This document shows, piece by piece, positions 1 through 9,604 of a stretch of DNA of 64,000 nt. The DNA is from Burkholderiales bacterium (GTDB lineage Bacteria > Pseudomonadota > Gammaproteobacteria > Burkholderiales > SG8-41), in the NCBI GenBank assembly GCA_030684405.1, contig JAUXYA010000015.1, positions 169,603-233,602 of the forward strand, in the 5' to 3' direction. The notes under the pieces were generated by a model. That model was not told where the DNA came from and did not search any database. It saw nothing but the letters and a program-made list of their open reading frames with translations. The translations under genes and the position numbers were made by a program. Numbering within the stretch: the stretch's first letter is position 1; each line of letters starts with the position of its first letter.

Positions 1-1
1 A

Positions 2-1261
<1,260 letters not shown>

Positions 1262-1311
1262 GGCTGGTAGAATCCGGCCCCTCGGCGTTTTTGCACAGCC
1301 ATCAGATTTCT

Positions 1312-1403
<92 letters not shown>

Positions 1404-1409
1404 ATCAAA

Positions 1410-1430
1410 ACGGCCCCCGCGTGGGGCCGT
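1410..1430 (+). terminator. Hairpin terminator after tRNA-Ser
   Basis: Perfect 8-bp arms ACGGCCCC and GGGGCCGT around a 5-base loop start 8 bases after the tRNA CCA end. A moderately T-rich tail (CTTCATTT) follows, so termination may be incomplete. Confidence 0.7.
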
Positions 1431-1498
1431 CTTCATTTCCTGCACGGTCGATCGGCACTGTTAAGATGGTTGCACCCCCCCGACACAAAGGAGTTCCT

Positions 1499-1828
1499 GT
1501 GGCGCAGAATCTCCCCTACGACGTCGTCACCGCTACCGGCGAGAAAATCGCCTTCGAGTTTCCGCTGCACTCCGAGACCCAGTCAGCCATGCGCGTGTCG
1601 CAGCTACTGAATAATGTGCTCGGCGCGCTTGATCGCGAGCTGAAGGTGCTCGGCAACACTGCCAACGGTGATGTGATGCAGGCGCTGGCGATGGCCCTGG
1701 CAGTGCGCACCGCGATGCTGCATGCACCTTACGCCATTGGCCAGCAGCTGGCGACGGAACTGACGGCCACCGCGCTTGCCGCCGCGGAGCATTGCGAACG
1801 CGATGACGGCGGCGCTGGCCACGGTTGA
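1499..1828 (+). CDS. Small conserved-type hypothetical protein
   Basis: I do not recognise this protein of about 109 residues. The GTG start is chosen because AAGGAG sits at proper distance upstream; frames reaching further 5' would run through the tRNA gene. The centre (about residues 28-80) is a predicted amphipathic helical stretch rich in Ala and Leu, and the tail is charged. It has no signal peptide and no membrane segment. It sits between tRNA-Ser and the convergent tartrate dehydratase gene, with 6 bases between the two stops. Confidence 0.6.
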   Translation: MAQNLPYDVVTATGEKIAFEFPLHSETQSAMRVSQLLNNVLGALDRELKVLGNTANGDVMQALAMALAVRTAMLHAPYAIGQQLATELTATALAAAEHCERDDGGAGHG

Positions 1829-1834
1829 GCGCTG

Positions 1835-3001
1835 CTATTGCGCCAGTTCGCGCATGACCTTGATCAGGTCGGACTTGCCCTCGAAACCGATGCCCGGCAG
1901 CTCGGGCATGGTGATGATGCTGTTCTCCACCCGCACGCCGTCCGGGAATCCGCCGTAGGGCTGGAACAGATCGGGATAACTCTCGTTGCCGCCAAGCCCC
2001 AGACCAGCGGCGATGTTGAGTGACATCTGGTGCCCGCCATGGGGGATACAGCGCGCCGGCGACCAGCCGGCGACTTTGAGCACTTCCAGCGTGCGTTCGT
2101 ATTCGCACAGACCGTAAGACAGCGCACAGTCGAACTGCAGCCAGTCGCGATCCGGGCGCATGCCGCCGTAGCGCAGCAGGTTGCGCGCGTCCTGGTGGCT
2201 GAACAGGTTTTCGCCGGTAGCCATCGGACCCGGGTAGAACTCGGCGAGCGCAGCCTGCAGTGCGAAATCCAGGGGATCACCCGCTTCCTCGTACCAGAAC
2301 AACGGGTAGTCGCGCAGCATTTTCGCGTAGGCGATCGCGGTTTCGAGGTCGAAGCGGCCGTTGGCGTCGACGGCAAGCTGCGCGTCGCGACCGATTTCGG
2401 CGAGCACGGCTTCGATGCGCCGCCGGTCTTCATCCAGATCGGCGCCGCCGATTTTCATCTTGACCACGCTGTAGCCGCGATTGAGATAGCCGCGCATCTC
2501 TTCGCGCAGCGCCTGCAGCTCCTTGCCAGGGTAGTAGTAGCCGCCCGCTGCATAGACGAAGACTTTCGGGTTGGCGATGACGCCATGTTTTTCGGCGAGC
2601 AGGCGGAACAGCGGCTTGCGCGCGATTTTCGCGACGGCGTCCCAGATTGCCATGTCCAGCGTGCCCACCGCGACCGAGCGTTCACCGTGGCCGCCGGGTT
2701 TTTCGTTCTGCATCATCGCGCCCCAGACGCGGTGCGGATCGATGTTGTCCCCGGCGTCGTTGACCAGGCTCTGTAGATCGGCTTCGAGCAGACGCGGCGC
2801 AAAACGTTCGCGGATCAGGCCGCCCTGGCCGTAACGACCGTTGGAGTTGAAGCCATAGCCGACCACCGTGCGACCATCGACCTTGACGTCGGTGACCACG
2901 GCGACGAGGCTGTTGGTCATCTTGCTGAAATCGATATAGGCGTTGCGGATCGCGGAGGCGATGGGTTTGGTGACTTCGCGGACGTCGACGATGCGGGGCA
3001 T
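1835..3001 (-). CDS. tarD: D(-)-tartrate dehydratase, enolase superfamily
   Basis: Mg-dependent dehydratase expected to convert D-tartrate to oxaloacetate. The sequence follows the family almost without gaps over 388 residues. KMKIGG (K181/K183) supplies the catalytic lysine, D212 (VDANGRF), E238/E239 and E264 (GENLF) are the metal ligands, and H321 in HGGHQ is the partner base. The N-terminal capping region includes the NSNGRYGQGG loop. It is a single gene with no tartrate transporter next to it. The upstream 260 bases are AT-rich and shared with a divergent HTH regulator, which may control it. An MLE-superfamily enzyme of another specificity is less likely given how complete the match is. 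Confidence 0.9.
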   Translation of the reverse strand: MPRIVDVREVTKPIASAIRNAYIDFSKMTNSLVAVVTDVKVDGRTVVGYGFNSNGRYGQGGLIRERFAPRLLEADLQSLVNDAGDNIDPHRVWGAMMQNEKPGGHGERSVAVGTLDMAIWDAVAKIARKPLFRLLAEKHGVIANPKVFVYAAGGYYYPGKELQALREEMRGYLNRGYSVVKMKIGGADLDEDRRRIEAVLAEIGRDAQLAVDANGRFDLETAIAYAKMLRDYPLFWYEEAGDPLDFALQAALAEFYPGPMATGENLFSHQDARNLLRYGGMRPDRDWLQFDCALSYGLCEYERTLEVLKVAGWSPARCIPHGGHQMSLNIAAGLGLGGNESYPDLFQPYGGFPDGVRVENSIITMPELPGIGFEGKSDLIKVMRELAQ

Positions 3002-3122
3002 GCTGGCTTTTCCGGTACGCTGAGTTAGTGAATCTGGGACCCTGTAGGGGGCGCCGGGTGGCGCTACTGGTGAGTGTATAACGATCGGTCTGAAGCCCGC
3101 CGCAGGCTATCTTAATGTTATT

Positions 3123-3140
3123 TAAGTGATTGTTTTTTAA
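3123..3140 (+). repeat. 18-bp AT-rich dispersed motif, copy 1
   Basis: Reads TAAGTGATTGTTTTTTAA, close to the consensus TAAGTAWTTGTTTTTATT seen at seven other places in this window. It lies in the divergent region between tarD and the HTH regulator. Confidence 0.6.
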
Positions 3141-3260
3141 AGAATTTATAGTGAATTTGATTAAACCCAAATAATAATCGATTTTGATGTAAGCGTTACG
3201 TAAGTCATGCGCGTTAAGGTGTCACCGCGCAGTGACTCGCGTGCGGACAGGAGATGAGAG

Positions 3261-3734
3261 ATGGGCAGAGGACGCATCAAGGCTGAGCCGATTGACCCGA
3301 ACAACAGCATTGCCAGCCGTATTCGCACGGCGATGTCGGCCTGCGGTATGAAATCCGTGGCCGAACTCGGCCGTCGCATTGGCCTGCCGCGCCAAACGGT
3401 GCATCGCTGGATTAACGGCGACACCAAGAACATGACCCACGAGAATCTCTACAAGGTGGCCGACGTGTTGCAGGTACGCGCGCGCTGGCTTGCAGTGGGT
3501 GACACCGCTCCCGCCCAGATTGATCTCGCCGAGGGCGATGTGGTCGGCTTGCTGAAGATTTATGAAACAATGCCGCCCGCGGCACGCGACCAGTGGCTGG
3601 CCATTGGCCGCACAATTCTGTCGATGCATACCGTAGGCAAGGGCACTGTCGTTGATCCTTATCCTAGTCTGCCGTCGTTGCCGCATATGCAGGAAGCGGT
3701 GCCAGCCAAGAGCGAGCAGTCCAGCGCTTCCTGA
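3261..3734 (+). CDS. XRE-type helix-turn-helix regulator
   Basis: Predicted DNA-binding regulator of 157 residues. Residues about 17-65 form a lambda-repressor-like HTH (SVAELGRRIGLPRQTVHRWINGD). The following 20 residues (YKVADVLQVRARWLAVG) match the end of the HTH_3 domain. The C-terminal half has no peptidase or sensor domain and ends in a low-complexity tail. AGGAGATGAG gives a good ribosome site before the ATG. It is divergent from tarD, so control of tarD is possible but unproven. No phage genes lie nearby. Confidence 0.85.
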   Translation: MGRGRIKAEPIDPNNSIASRIRTAMSACGMKSVAELGRRIGLPRQTVHRWINGDTKNMTHENLYKVADVLQVRARWLAVGDTAPAQIDLAEGDVVGLLKIYETMPPAARDQWLAIGRTILSMHTVGKGTVVDPYPSLPSLPHMQEAVPAKSEQSSAS

Positions 3735-3851
3735 TTTTCCCCAAGCCCCGCAACGCGGACTCTAGCGGCGTCACGCCGCCGGGTATTTGGTAACCTCGGT
3801 GTTTTATAACCGTGAAACCGGTGTCGCGCCCGAGGGCGTTGCCATATCCCC

Positions 3852-4844
3852 ATGAGCCGCCTTGCAGAATTCATCCGTCTGACACTTGTTGTTCTGGTGC
3901 TTGCGGCCAGTCCCCCGACCCAGGCCACAGCCCCCAATCCCGAGATTCAGACCTTCGTTCAGGAGATGGCCGAGCGCCACGGTTTTTCGCGTCCGGCCCT
4001 CGAACGCCTTCTGCGTGAAACACGATTCCTGAATTCGATCATTCGCGCGATGGATGCACCAGCAACTGCGCTGCCCTGGCATGAGTTTCGACCGCGCCAT
4101 GTCAACGACGCGCGTTTCGAAGGCGGGCTGCGCTTCTGGGGCGAGCATGCCGCACTGCTGGAGCGTGCTGCAACCGAATACCGGGTGCCGCCGGAGATCA
4201 TCGTCGCCACCATTGGCATCGAAACCCTTTTTGGTCGCAACACCGGTCGCGTCAACGTGCTGGATGCATTGACGACGCTGGCCTTTGGTTACCCCCGGCG
4301 GGCCGCGTTCTTCCGCGGCGAGCTCGAACAGTTCCTGTTGCTCACGCGGGAAAACGGCTGGGCACCCAACAGCGTGCGCGGGTCCTTTGCTGGTGCCATC
4401 GGTGTGCCGCAGTTCATGCCCAGCAGCTACCGCAAGTACGCGGTCGATTTCGATGGCGACGGCCGACGCGACCTGCACGGCGTCGCCGATGCCATTGGTA
4501 GTGTTGCCAACTATTACCGCGAGTTTGGCTGGCGCATGGGTGAGCCCGTGGTGATTCCGGCGGACATCGGAGACAGCCAGATCGACCCGCTGATCGCGGC
4601 GGGTATCGCGCCGCATCTTGCCGTCAGTGAGTTCCGCAAGCGGGGAGTGGTGCCGCTGGAGGTGGTGGACGACGGGGCATTAGCGGCGCTGATCGTGGTG
4701 CAGACCGAAAACGGGCCGCGCCATTTTCTCGCACTCAACAACTTTTACGTGATCACCCGCTACAACCGCAGCATCAACTATGCGATGACGGTGCACGAGT
4801 TGGCGTCGACATTGCGCCAGTTGCGCGGCCGCCCGCCGCGCTAG
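3852..4844 (+). CDS. mltB: Lytic murein transglycosylase B
   Basis: Cleaves the glycan chain of peptidoglycan to 1,6-anhydromuramyl products in the periplasm. An N-terminal hydrophobic segment (about residues 8-25) acts as signal peptide. There is no clear lipobox cysteine, so it may be a soluble form rather than a lipoprotein. The GH103 core includes ATIGIETLFGR with the catalytic Glu at 124, GAIGVPQFMPSSYRKYAVDFDGDG, and the NYAMTVHELA end motif. At 330 residues it is of normal length. The stop overlaps by four bases with that of the convergent fbpC. Confidence 0.92.
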   Translation: MSRLAEFIRLTLVVLVLAASPPTQATAPNPEIQTFVQEMAERHGFSRPALERLLRETRFLNSIIRAMDAPATALPWHEFRPRHVNDARFEGGLRFWGEHAALLERAATEYRVPPEIIVATIGIETLFGRNTGRVNVLDALTTLAFGYPRRAAFFRGELEQFLLLTRENGWAPNSVRGSFAGAIGVPQFMPSSYRKYAVDFDGDGRRDLHGVADAIGSVANYYREFGWRMGEPVVIPADIGDSQIDPLIAAGIAPHLAVSEFRKRGVVPLEVVDDGALAALIVVQTENGPRHFLALNNFYVITRYNRSINYAMTVHELASTLRQLRGRPPR

Positions 4845-5911
4845 GCGCTTTTCTGCGCGGCCGACGAGTCGTGCGGAAAAGCCACGAGGTGGTCTAGTTC
4901 AAGGCGAATGCCGATTTTTTCGCCGATGGCGTGGTTGTGATGGCTCGGCACCAGCGAAAACACCTGCTCGCCGTCGGGCAACTGCAGCGTGTAGAGGAAT
5001 TCGGCGCCGCGGAAGGCCCGGTGCAGCACCCTTGCCTGCAGCGGGCTGGCGTCGTCATGCAGCACATCGTCCGGGCGCAGCAGCACGTCGACCGCGGTGC
5101 CACTGGGCCAGGGTAGCGTGGCATCCGGCCTGAACTCGCCAAGCCCCAATCGCACGCGGCCGTCTTCCAGCAGCGTGCCCGGCAGGAAGTGGCCCTGACC
5201 GACGAATTCCGCAGCGTAGCGCGTCTGCGGCTCATGGTAGAGGCGATATGGCGTGTCCCATTGCTCGATGCGGCCGTCCTTCATGATGCCGATCATGTCA
5301 GCGATATTGAAGGCCTCGTTCTGGTCATGGGTGACCAGCACTGCGGTCGTGCGCTCCCGCTTCAGGATGTCGCGCACTTCCAGGCTCAAGCGCTCGCGCA
5401 TCTCGACGTCGAGGTTGGAAAAGGGTTCGTCGAGCAGCAACAGCTGGGGCCGCGGCGCCAGCGCGCGGGCCAGCGCCACGCGCTGCTGCTGTCCGCCCGA
5501 GAGTTCCTGTGGATACTTCGCACCCAGTACGGCAAGGCCGACGATGTCGAGCAGTTCGCCGACGCGCGCGTCGCGCTGGGGGGCGGGCGTGTCGCGCAGG
5601 CCGAAGGCGATGTTGCCGCCGACGGTGAGGTGGGGGAACAGCGCGTAATCCTGGAATACCACGCCAATGCGGCGCTTTTCCGGTGGCACCGTGAAACCTT
5701 TGGCGCTCATCACCACTTGGTCAACGGCGACCGTGCCGCTTTGCACTGGCTCGAACCCGGCAATGCAGCGGAGCACGGTCGTCTTGCCGCAGCCGCTGGC
5801 GCCAAGCAGGCACGCAATCATTCCGGGTTCGACCTGAAAGCTGACGCCTTTCAGCACGGGGCTGTGGTCGTAGGCATGGGTGACGTCGGTGAAATCGAGG
5901 CGTGCGAGCAT
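4841..5911 (-). CDS. fbpC: Ferric iron ABC transporter ATP-binding protein
   Basis: ATPase that drives periplasmic Fe(III) import through FbpB. Walker A is GASGCGKTT, the signature is LSGGQQQRVALARAL, Walker B is LLLLDEPF, and a C-terminal TOBE-like region follows. The start is set at MLARLDFTDV; the frame continues upstream for 27 codons but those codons cross a Fur-like box. A perfect TATAAT (5918-5923, minus strand) ends only seven bases before the ATG and no ribosome site is visible, so the transcript may be leaderless. It is divergent from fbpB. Confidence 0.88.
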   Translation of the reverse strand: MLARLDFTDVTHAYDHSPVLKGVSFQVEPGMIACLLGASGCGKTTVLRCIAGFEPVQSGTVAVDQVVMSAKGFTVPPEKRRIGVVFQDYALFPHLTVGGNIAFGLRDTPAPQRDARVGELLDIVGLAVLGAKYPQELSGGQQQRVALARALAPRPQLLLLDEPFSNLDVEMRERLSLEVRDILKRERTTAVLVTHDQNEAFNIADMIGIMKDGRIEQWDTPYRLYHEPQTRYAAEFVGQGHFLPGTLLEDGRVRLGLGEFRPDATLPWPSGTAVDVLLRPDDVLHDDASPLQARVLHRAFRGAEFLYTLQLPDGEQVFSLVPSHHNHAIGEKIGIRLELDHLVAFPHDSSAAQKSA

Positions 5912-5936
5912 GGGGAAATTATAGCGTTTTTGCCGT

Positions 5937-5951
5937 TGATAATGATTCTTG
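5937..5951. promoter_or_regulatory. Fur-like box between fbpC and fbpB
   Basis: TGATAATGATTCTTG matches the 7-1-7 Fur consensus TGATAATnATTATCA at 11 of 14 positions, with a perfect left half. It lies 14 to 28 bases upstream of the fbpC -10 sequence, over the expected -35, and also upstream of fbpB. Confidence 0.7.
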
Positions 5952-6030
5952 TTAAAATGATTTTCCCAGTAATTTCCATAACTTACGATCATTTAATCGC
6001 AGTGCCGTCCGACCCGGTACTGCCTGCCCG

Positions 6031-7722
6031 GTGACCACAGCCCTCTCCCCGCAACCCGCCCACGGCGACTTCGCTGCGCGTGTCCGCCTGCCGCGGCTGC
6101 TGACAGTGTTTGCAGTGACACTGGCTGCGGTGCTGGCACTGCCGGTGGTCGTCGTGTTGCTCAACCTGCTGGCGCCGTCCACCGACACCTGGAGGCACCT
6201 CGTCGACACGGTGCTGGCAGACTATGTCGCCAATTCGCTGCTGTTGATGCTGGGCGTCGCCTTCGGCGTCATCATCGGCGGCGTCACTACGGCATGGATT
6301 ACCACCATGTGCAGCTTTCCCGGCCGTCGTGTATTCGAATGGGCGCTGTTGCTGCCGATGGCGATGCCGGCCTACGTGATGGCCTATGCCTACACCGACC
6401 TGCTGCAGTACGCCGGACCGGTGCAGTCGACATTGCGTGAACTCATGGACTGGGGCGTTCATGATTACTGGTTCCCGGATGTGCGTTCCCTGGGCGGCGC
6501 GATCGTCGTGCTGTCGCTGGTGCTCTATCCCTATGTCTACCTGCTGGCGCGTGCGGCCTTCCTCGAACAGTCCGACAGCATGCTCGAGGTGGCACGGGTC
6601 TCGGGTTACGGTCCCTGGGGCACGTTCCGCCGCGTCGCGTTGCCGCTGGCGAGGCCGGGTATCGTCGCCGGTACTGCACTGGCGCTGATGGAGGCGCTGG
6701 CCGACTACGGGACGGTGTCCTATTTTGGCGTGCAGACTTTCACCACGGGCATATTCCGCGCCTGGTTTTCATTGGGCGACCATGTTGCCGCTGCACAGCT
6801 CTCGGCGATGCTGCTCGGCTTTGTATTCCTGGTACTGCTGCTCGAGAGGATGACTCGCCGCGGCGCTGCCTTCCATTCCGTGTCGCAGCGCAAGCGGCTG
6901 CGCAACGTCTACCCGCTGCGCGGCCTGCGAGCTACGGTGGCGGTAATGTTCTGCGTGCTGCCGCTGGTGTTCGGTTTCCTGCTGCCGGCCGGAATCATGG
7001 CGCACATGGCTTTTACCTCGGGCGATGCCCAGTTCGGTGCGCGTTACCTGACGCTGACCGGCAACACGGTGACCCTGGCCGCGGTGACTTCCGTGCTCGC
7101 GGTGGCGCTGGCGCTGGTGGTCGGTTATGCCGGACGGGTTTCGCCGACGCGGCTGGTGCGTGCTGCCAACCGCATTGCCGGACTCGGTTATGCGGTGCCC
7201 GGCGCGGTGATCGCTGTCGGCGTTCTGATTCCGGTGACGCGGCTCGATCATCTTCTTGCAGATTGGGTTCAATCAATGACCGGCAGCAACCCTGGCCTGA
7301 TTCTGACCGGCGGCATTGCCGCACTGGTCTATGCCTACCTTGCGCGCTTTTTTGCGGTGGCCCTGCAGACCGTGGATGCCGGGCTGACCAAGATCACGCC
7401 GTCGATGAGCGATGCGGCGCGTTCGATGGGTTTGGGACCGGGCGCGACGCTGGTGAGGGTGCATGCGCCGTTGCTGTGGCGCAGCGCGCTGACGGCGGGG
7501 CTGCTGGTGTTCGTGGACGTGATGAAGGAATTGCCGGCGACATTCGTGATGCGGCCTTTCAATTTCGACACCCTTGCAGTGCAGGCCTACAACCTCGCTT
7601 CCGACGAACGCCTCGCCGAAGCGTCAACGGCAGCGCTCACCATCGTGCTGGTGGGGCTGCTGCCGTTGATCGTGCTGTCGCGGATGATGCTGAGGCCGGG
7701 GCCCGGGCAGTCCCGCAATTGA
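6031..7722 (+). CDS. fbpB: Ferric iron ABC transporter permease
   Basis: Inner-membrane channel of the FbpABC-type Fe(III) importer. At 563 residues it is the usual fused permease with two repeats of a six-helix unit. Each repeat carries an EAA-like loop: ARVSGYGPWGTFRRVALPLARPGI in the first half and ARSMGLGPGATLVRVHAPLL in the second. A GTG start is used, since no ATG with a ribosome site is visible nearby. It is divergent from fbpC with a shared Fur-like box. The gene ends seven bases from the stop of the convergent fbpA. Confidence 0.9.
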   Translation: MTTALSPQPAHGDFAARVRLPRLLTVFAVTLAAVLALPVVVVLLNLLAPSTDTWRHLVDTVLADYVANSLLLMLGVAFGVIIGGVTTAWITTMCSFPGRRVFEWALLLPMAMPAYVMAYAYTDLLQYAGPVQSTLRELMDWGVHDYWFPDVRSLGGAIVVLSLVLYPYVYLLARAAFLEQSDSMLEVARVSGYGPWGTFRRVALPLARPGIVAGTALALMEALADYGTVSYFGVQTFTTGIFRAWFSLGDHVAAAQLSAMLLGFVFLVLLLERMTRRGAAFHSVSQRKRLRNVYPLRGLRATVAVMFCVLPLVFGFLLPAGIMAHMAFTSGDAQFGARYLTLTGNTVTLAAVTSVLAVALALVVGYAGRVSPTRLVRAANRIAGLGYAVPGAVIAVGVLIPVTRLDHLLADWVQSMTGSNPGLILTGGIAALVYAYLARFFAVALQTVDAGLTKITPSMSDAARSMGLGPGATLVRVHAPLLWRSALTAGLLVFVDVMKELPATFVMRPFNFDTLAVQAYNLASDERLAEASTAALTIVLVGLLPLIVLSRMMLRPGPGQSRN

Positions 7723-7728
7723 TGTGGA

Positions 7729-8742
7729 TTATTTGTAGCCGACTTTGTCGAAAATTTTCTGTGCCGCCGGCTGGTTTTTTCCCAAGGCGCTGATGTTCAG
7801 CGTGTCCATCTTGAAGTTGCCGAGCGAGGCCAGTTCCGCGTTGTTCAGCGGCGCATTTTTGACCACCGGCCATTCGTTGTTGCCGCTGGCGAAGTAGGTT
7901 TGCGCGCTGTCGCTGGTCAGATACTCGAGGAACCTGATCGCGGCTGCCCTGTTCGGTGCGGTCTTGATCACGCCGGCACCCGACACGTTCATGTGTGTGC
8001 CGAAGCTCTTCTGGTTGGGCCAGATCACGCCGGTGGACGCGATTACTTTCTTGTCCTCGGGCTTGTCGGACTTCATCAGGCGCGCATAGTAGTAGCTGTT
8101 GCTGATCGCTACGGCGCATTCGCCGGCGGCGACTGCGCGGATCTGGTCGGTATCACCGCCCTTGGGCGCGCGCGCGAAGTTGTCGACCATGCCTTTAGCC
8201 CACTGCTCTGCCTTGGCTTCTCCGAGGTGCTCGATCAGTGCGCTCATCAGCGACAGATTGTAGATGTGGCTGCCGGAGCGGGTGCAGACCTTGCCTTTCA
8301 TTTTCGGGCTGGCGAGGTCCTCGTAGTTCTGCACTTCGGCCGGATTGATCGCGGATTTGTTGTAAATGATGACGCGGGCGCGTGCCGAGAAACCGAACCA
8401 TTGGTTGTTCGCGGCGCGCATCTGCGTCGGCAGGCGCTCGGCGAGTACTTTTGACTCGATCGGCTGGAACAGGCCCATCTGCTCGGCGCGCCACAAGCGG
8501 CCGGCATCGACGGTGATCAGGACGTCGGCGGGAGAGGCTGCGCCCTCGTTGCGGATGCGCTGGATCAGCGGATCCTCGCCGGCCTCGATGCGATTGAGCT
8601 TGATGCCGGTGGCCTTGGTGAAGCTGCTGTACAGTACCTCGTCGGTTTGGTAATGGCGCGAGGAATAGAGGTTAAGTTCCTGGGCGGAGACGGCGGTACT
8701 GAGCAGGCTGATCAAGAGAAATGACGGTACGGCGATTTTCAT
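7729..8742 (-). CDS. fbpA: Ferric iron-binding periplasmic protein
   Basis: Periplasmic receptor that delivers Fe(III) to FbpB/FbpC. Residues 1-20 are a signal peptide ending SAQA-like (TAVSAQE). The mature part opens with LNLYSSRHYQTDE. It carries the tandem tyrosines SNSYYYARL typical of the iron site in this class 1 family. Length is 337 residues. It is transcribed towards fbpB and separately from both partners. The leader holds two Fur-like boxes and a near-copy of the leader of the ThDP enzyme gene at 18042. Confidence 0.92.
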   Translation of the reverse strand: MKIAVPSFLLISLLSTAVSAQELNLYSSRHYQTDEVLYSSFTKATGIKLNRIEAGEDPLIQRIRNEGAASPADVLITVDAGRLWRAEQMGLFQPIESKVLAERLPTQMRAANNQWFGFSARARVIIYNKSAINPAEVQNYEDLASPKMKGKVCTRSGSHIYNLSLMSALIEHLGEAKAEQWAKGMVDNFARAPKGGDTDQIRAVAAGECAVAISNSYYYARLMKSDKPEDKKVIASTGVIWPNQKSFGTHMNVSGAGVIKTAPNRAAAIRFLEYLTSDSAQTYFASGNNEWPVVKNAPLNNAELASLGNFKMDTLNISALGKNQPAAQKIFDKVGYK

Positions 8743-8752
8743 AAAATATCCC

Positions 8753-8770
8753 TTTTAAATCAAATATTTA
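8753..8770 (-). repeat. 18-bp AT-rich dispersed motif, copy 2
   Basis: Reads TAAATATTTGATTTAAAA on the minus strand, directly ahead of the fbpA ribosome site. It is one of the two weaker copies of the motif. Confidence 0.45.
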
Positions 8771-8814
8771 AAATATTTTGTCGAGAGTTGTTCGTGCCAA
8801 CGTCAGAATCGTAA

Positions 8815-8829
8815 CAAGAACTATTCTCA
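8815..8829. promoter_or_regulatory. Second Fur-like box upstream of fbpA
   Basis: CAAGAACTATTCTCA matches the 7-1-7 Fur pattern at 9 of 14 positions and lies 13 bases from a better box. Tandem sites are common at Fur-controlled promoters. Confidence 0.4.
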
Positions 8830-8842
8830 ATATCAACTAAAA

Positions 8843-8857
8843 TGAGAACGATTATTG
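8843..8857. promoter_or_regulatory. Fur-like box upstream of fbpA
   Basis: TGAGAACGATTATTG matches the 7-1-7 Fur consensus at 10 of 14 positions, about 100 bases upstream of fbpA. Confidence 0.55.
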
Positions 8858-8984
8858 TTTGTGTCGGATGCCCCGCCTGAAGGCTCGCACGGTCCGTGAC
8901 GGAGGGCATTGATCAGGCGCAAAAGGGCGACTGACAGCGGGCAGTGAGAGTAAAACGGCCGGCGCGGGGGAGGAATGCCGATCG

Positions 8985-9485
8985 TCAGATCGGCAGGCGG
9001 CGAGCGCCGTTGAAGCGGCTTTTCCAGTAGCGCTGGCTCATGTCGACAATTTCCACGGTACCGCCGCGGCTGGGCGCGTGGACGAAGCGCGACTCGCCCA
9101 GATAGATGCCGACATGCGAAAACGGACGGCGCAGCGTGTTGAAGAACACCAGGTCGCCGGGCTGCAGATCGGATTTGTCGATGATCGCGCCGACGCGGCT
9201 GATTTCCGCCGCATTGCCATGCAGCGGCTGGCCGGTGATCTGGGCATAGACATAGCGGATCAATCCGCTGCAGTCGAAACCGGTGTCGGGCGAGGAGCCA
9301 CCCCACTTGTAACGCACGCCGATGAAGCCGAGCGCGCGCAGGGCGAGTTCCTGTGCCTGGGAGAACAGGCCGGAATCAGCGACCGGCACCGATTCGAAGC
9401 TGCCGGGTCCGCGGCCAGGTTCGTCGGCGAAAGCGCTGGCGGGCAGCAGAGCCAGTGCGATGACCGTGATCAGGGATTTCAGCAT
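8985..9485 (-). CDS. NlpC/P60 cell-wall endopeptidase
   Basis: Periplasmic cysteine peptidase that probably cuts cross-links or stem peptides of peptidoglycan (Spr/MepS-like). A signal peptide covers residues 1-20 (ends AFADE). The C40 catalytic triad is visible: C72 in FDCSGL, H124 in SHVGIYLG and H136 in FVHAPS. There is no lipobox cysteine, unlike MepS. At 166 residues it is a single-domain enzyme. The 240 bases downstream on this strand hold only the fbpA promoter region. Confidence 0.9.
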   Translation of the reverse strand: MLKSLITVIALALLPASAFADEPGRGPGSFESVPVADSGLFSQAQELALRALGFIGVRYKWGGSSPDTGFDCSGLIRYVYAQITGQPLHGNAAEISRVGAIIDKSDLQPGDLVFFNTLRRPFSHVGIYLGESRFVHAPSRGGTVEIVDMSQRYWKSRFNGARRLPI

Positions 9486-9604
9486 GCGCCAAATTTAATC
9501 GACAACTGTTTGATTGTAAAGAATTAATTCAATCATCACACGAGCTTGAGGGAAGTCCCTGCTTGCGGGGTACACTGTGATCCTCTATCAGCCGTTATTT
9601 AGCC

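Noticed and set aside
3261..3734. Prophage repressor
   Set aside because: No integrase, structural or lysis genes are nearby; it is more simply a stand-alone XRE regulator.
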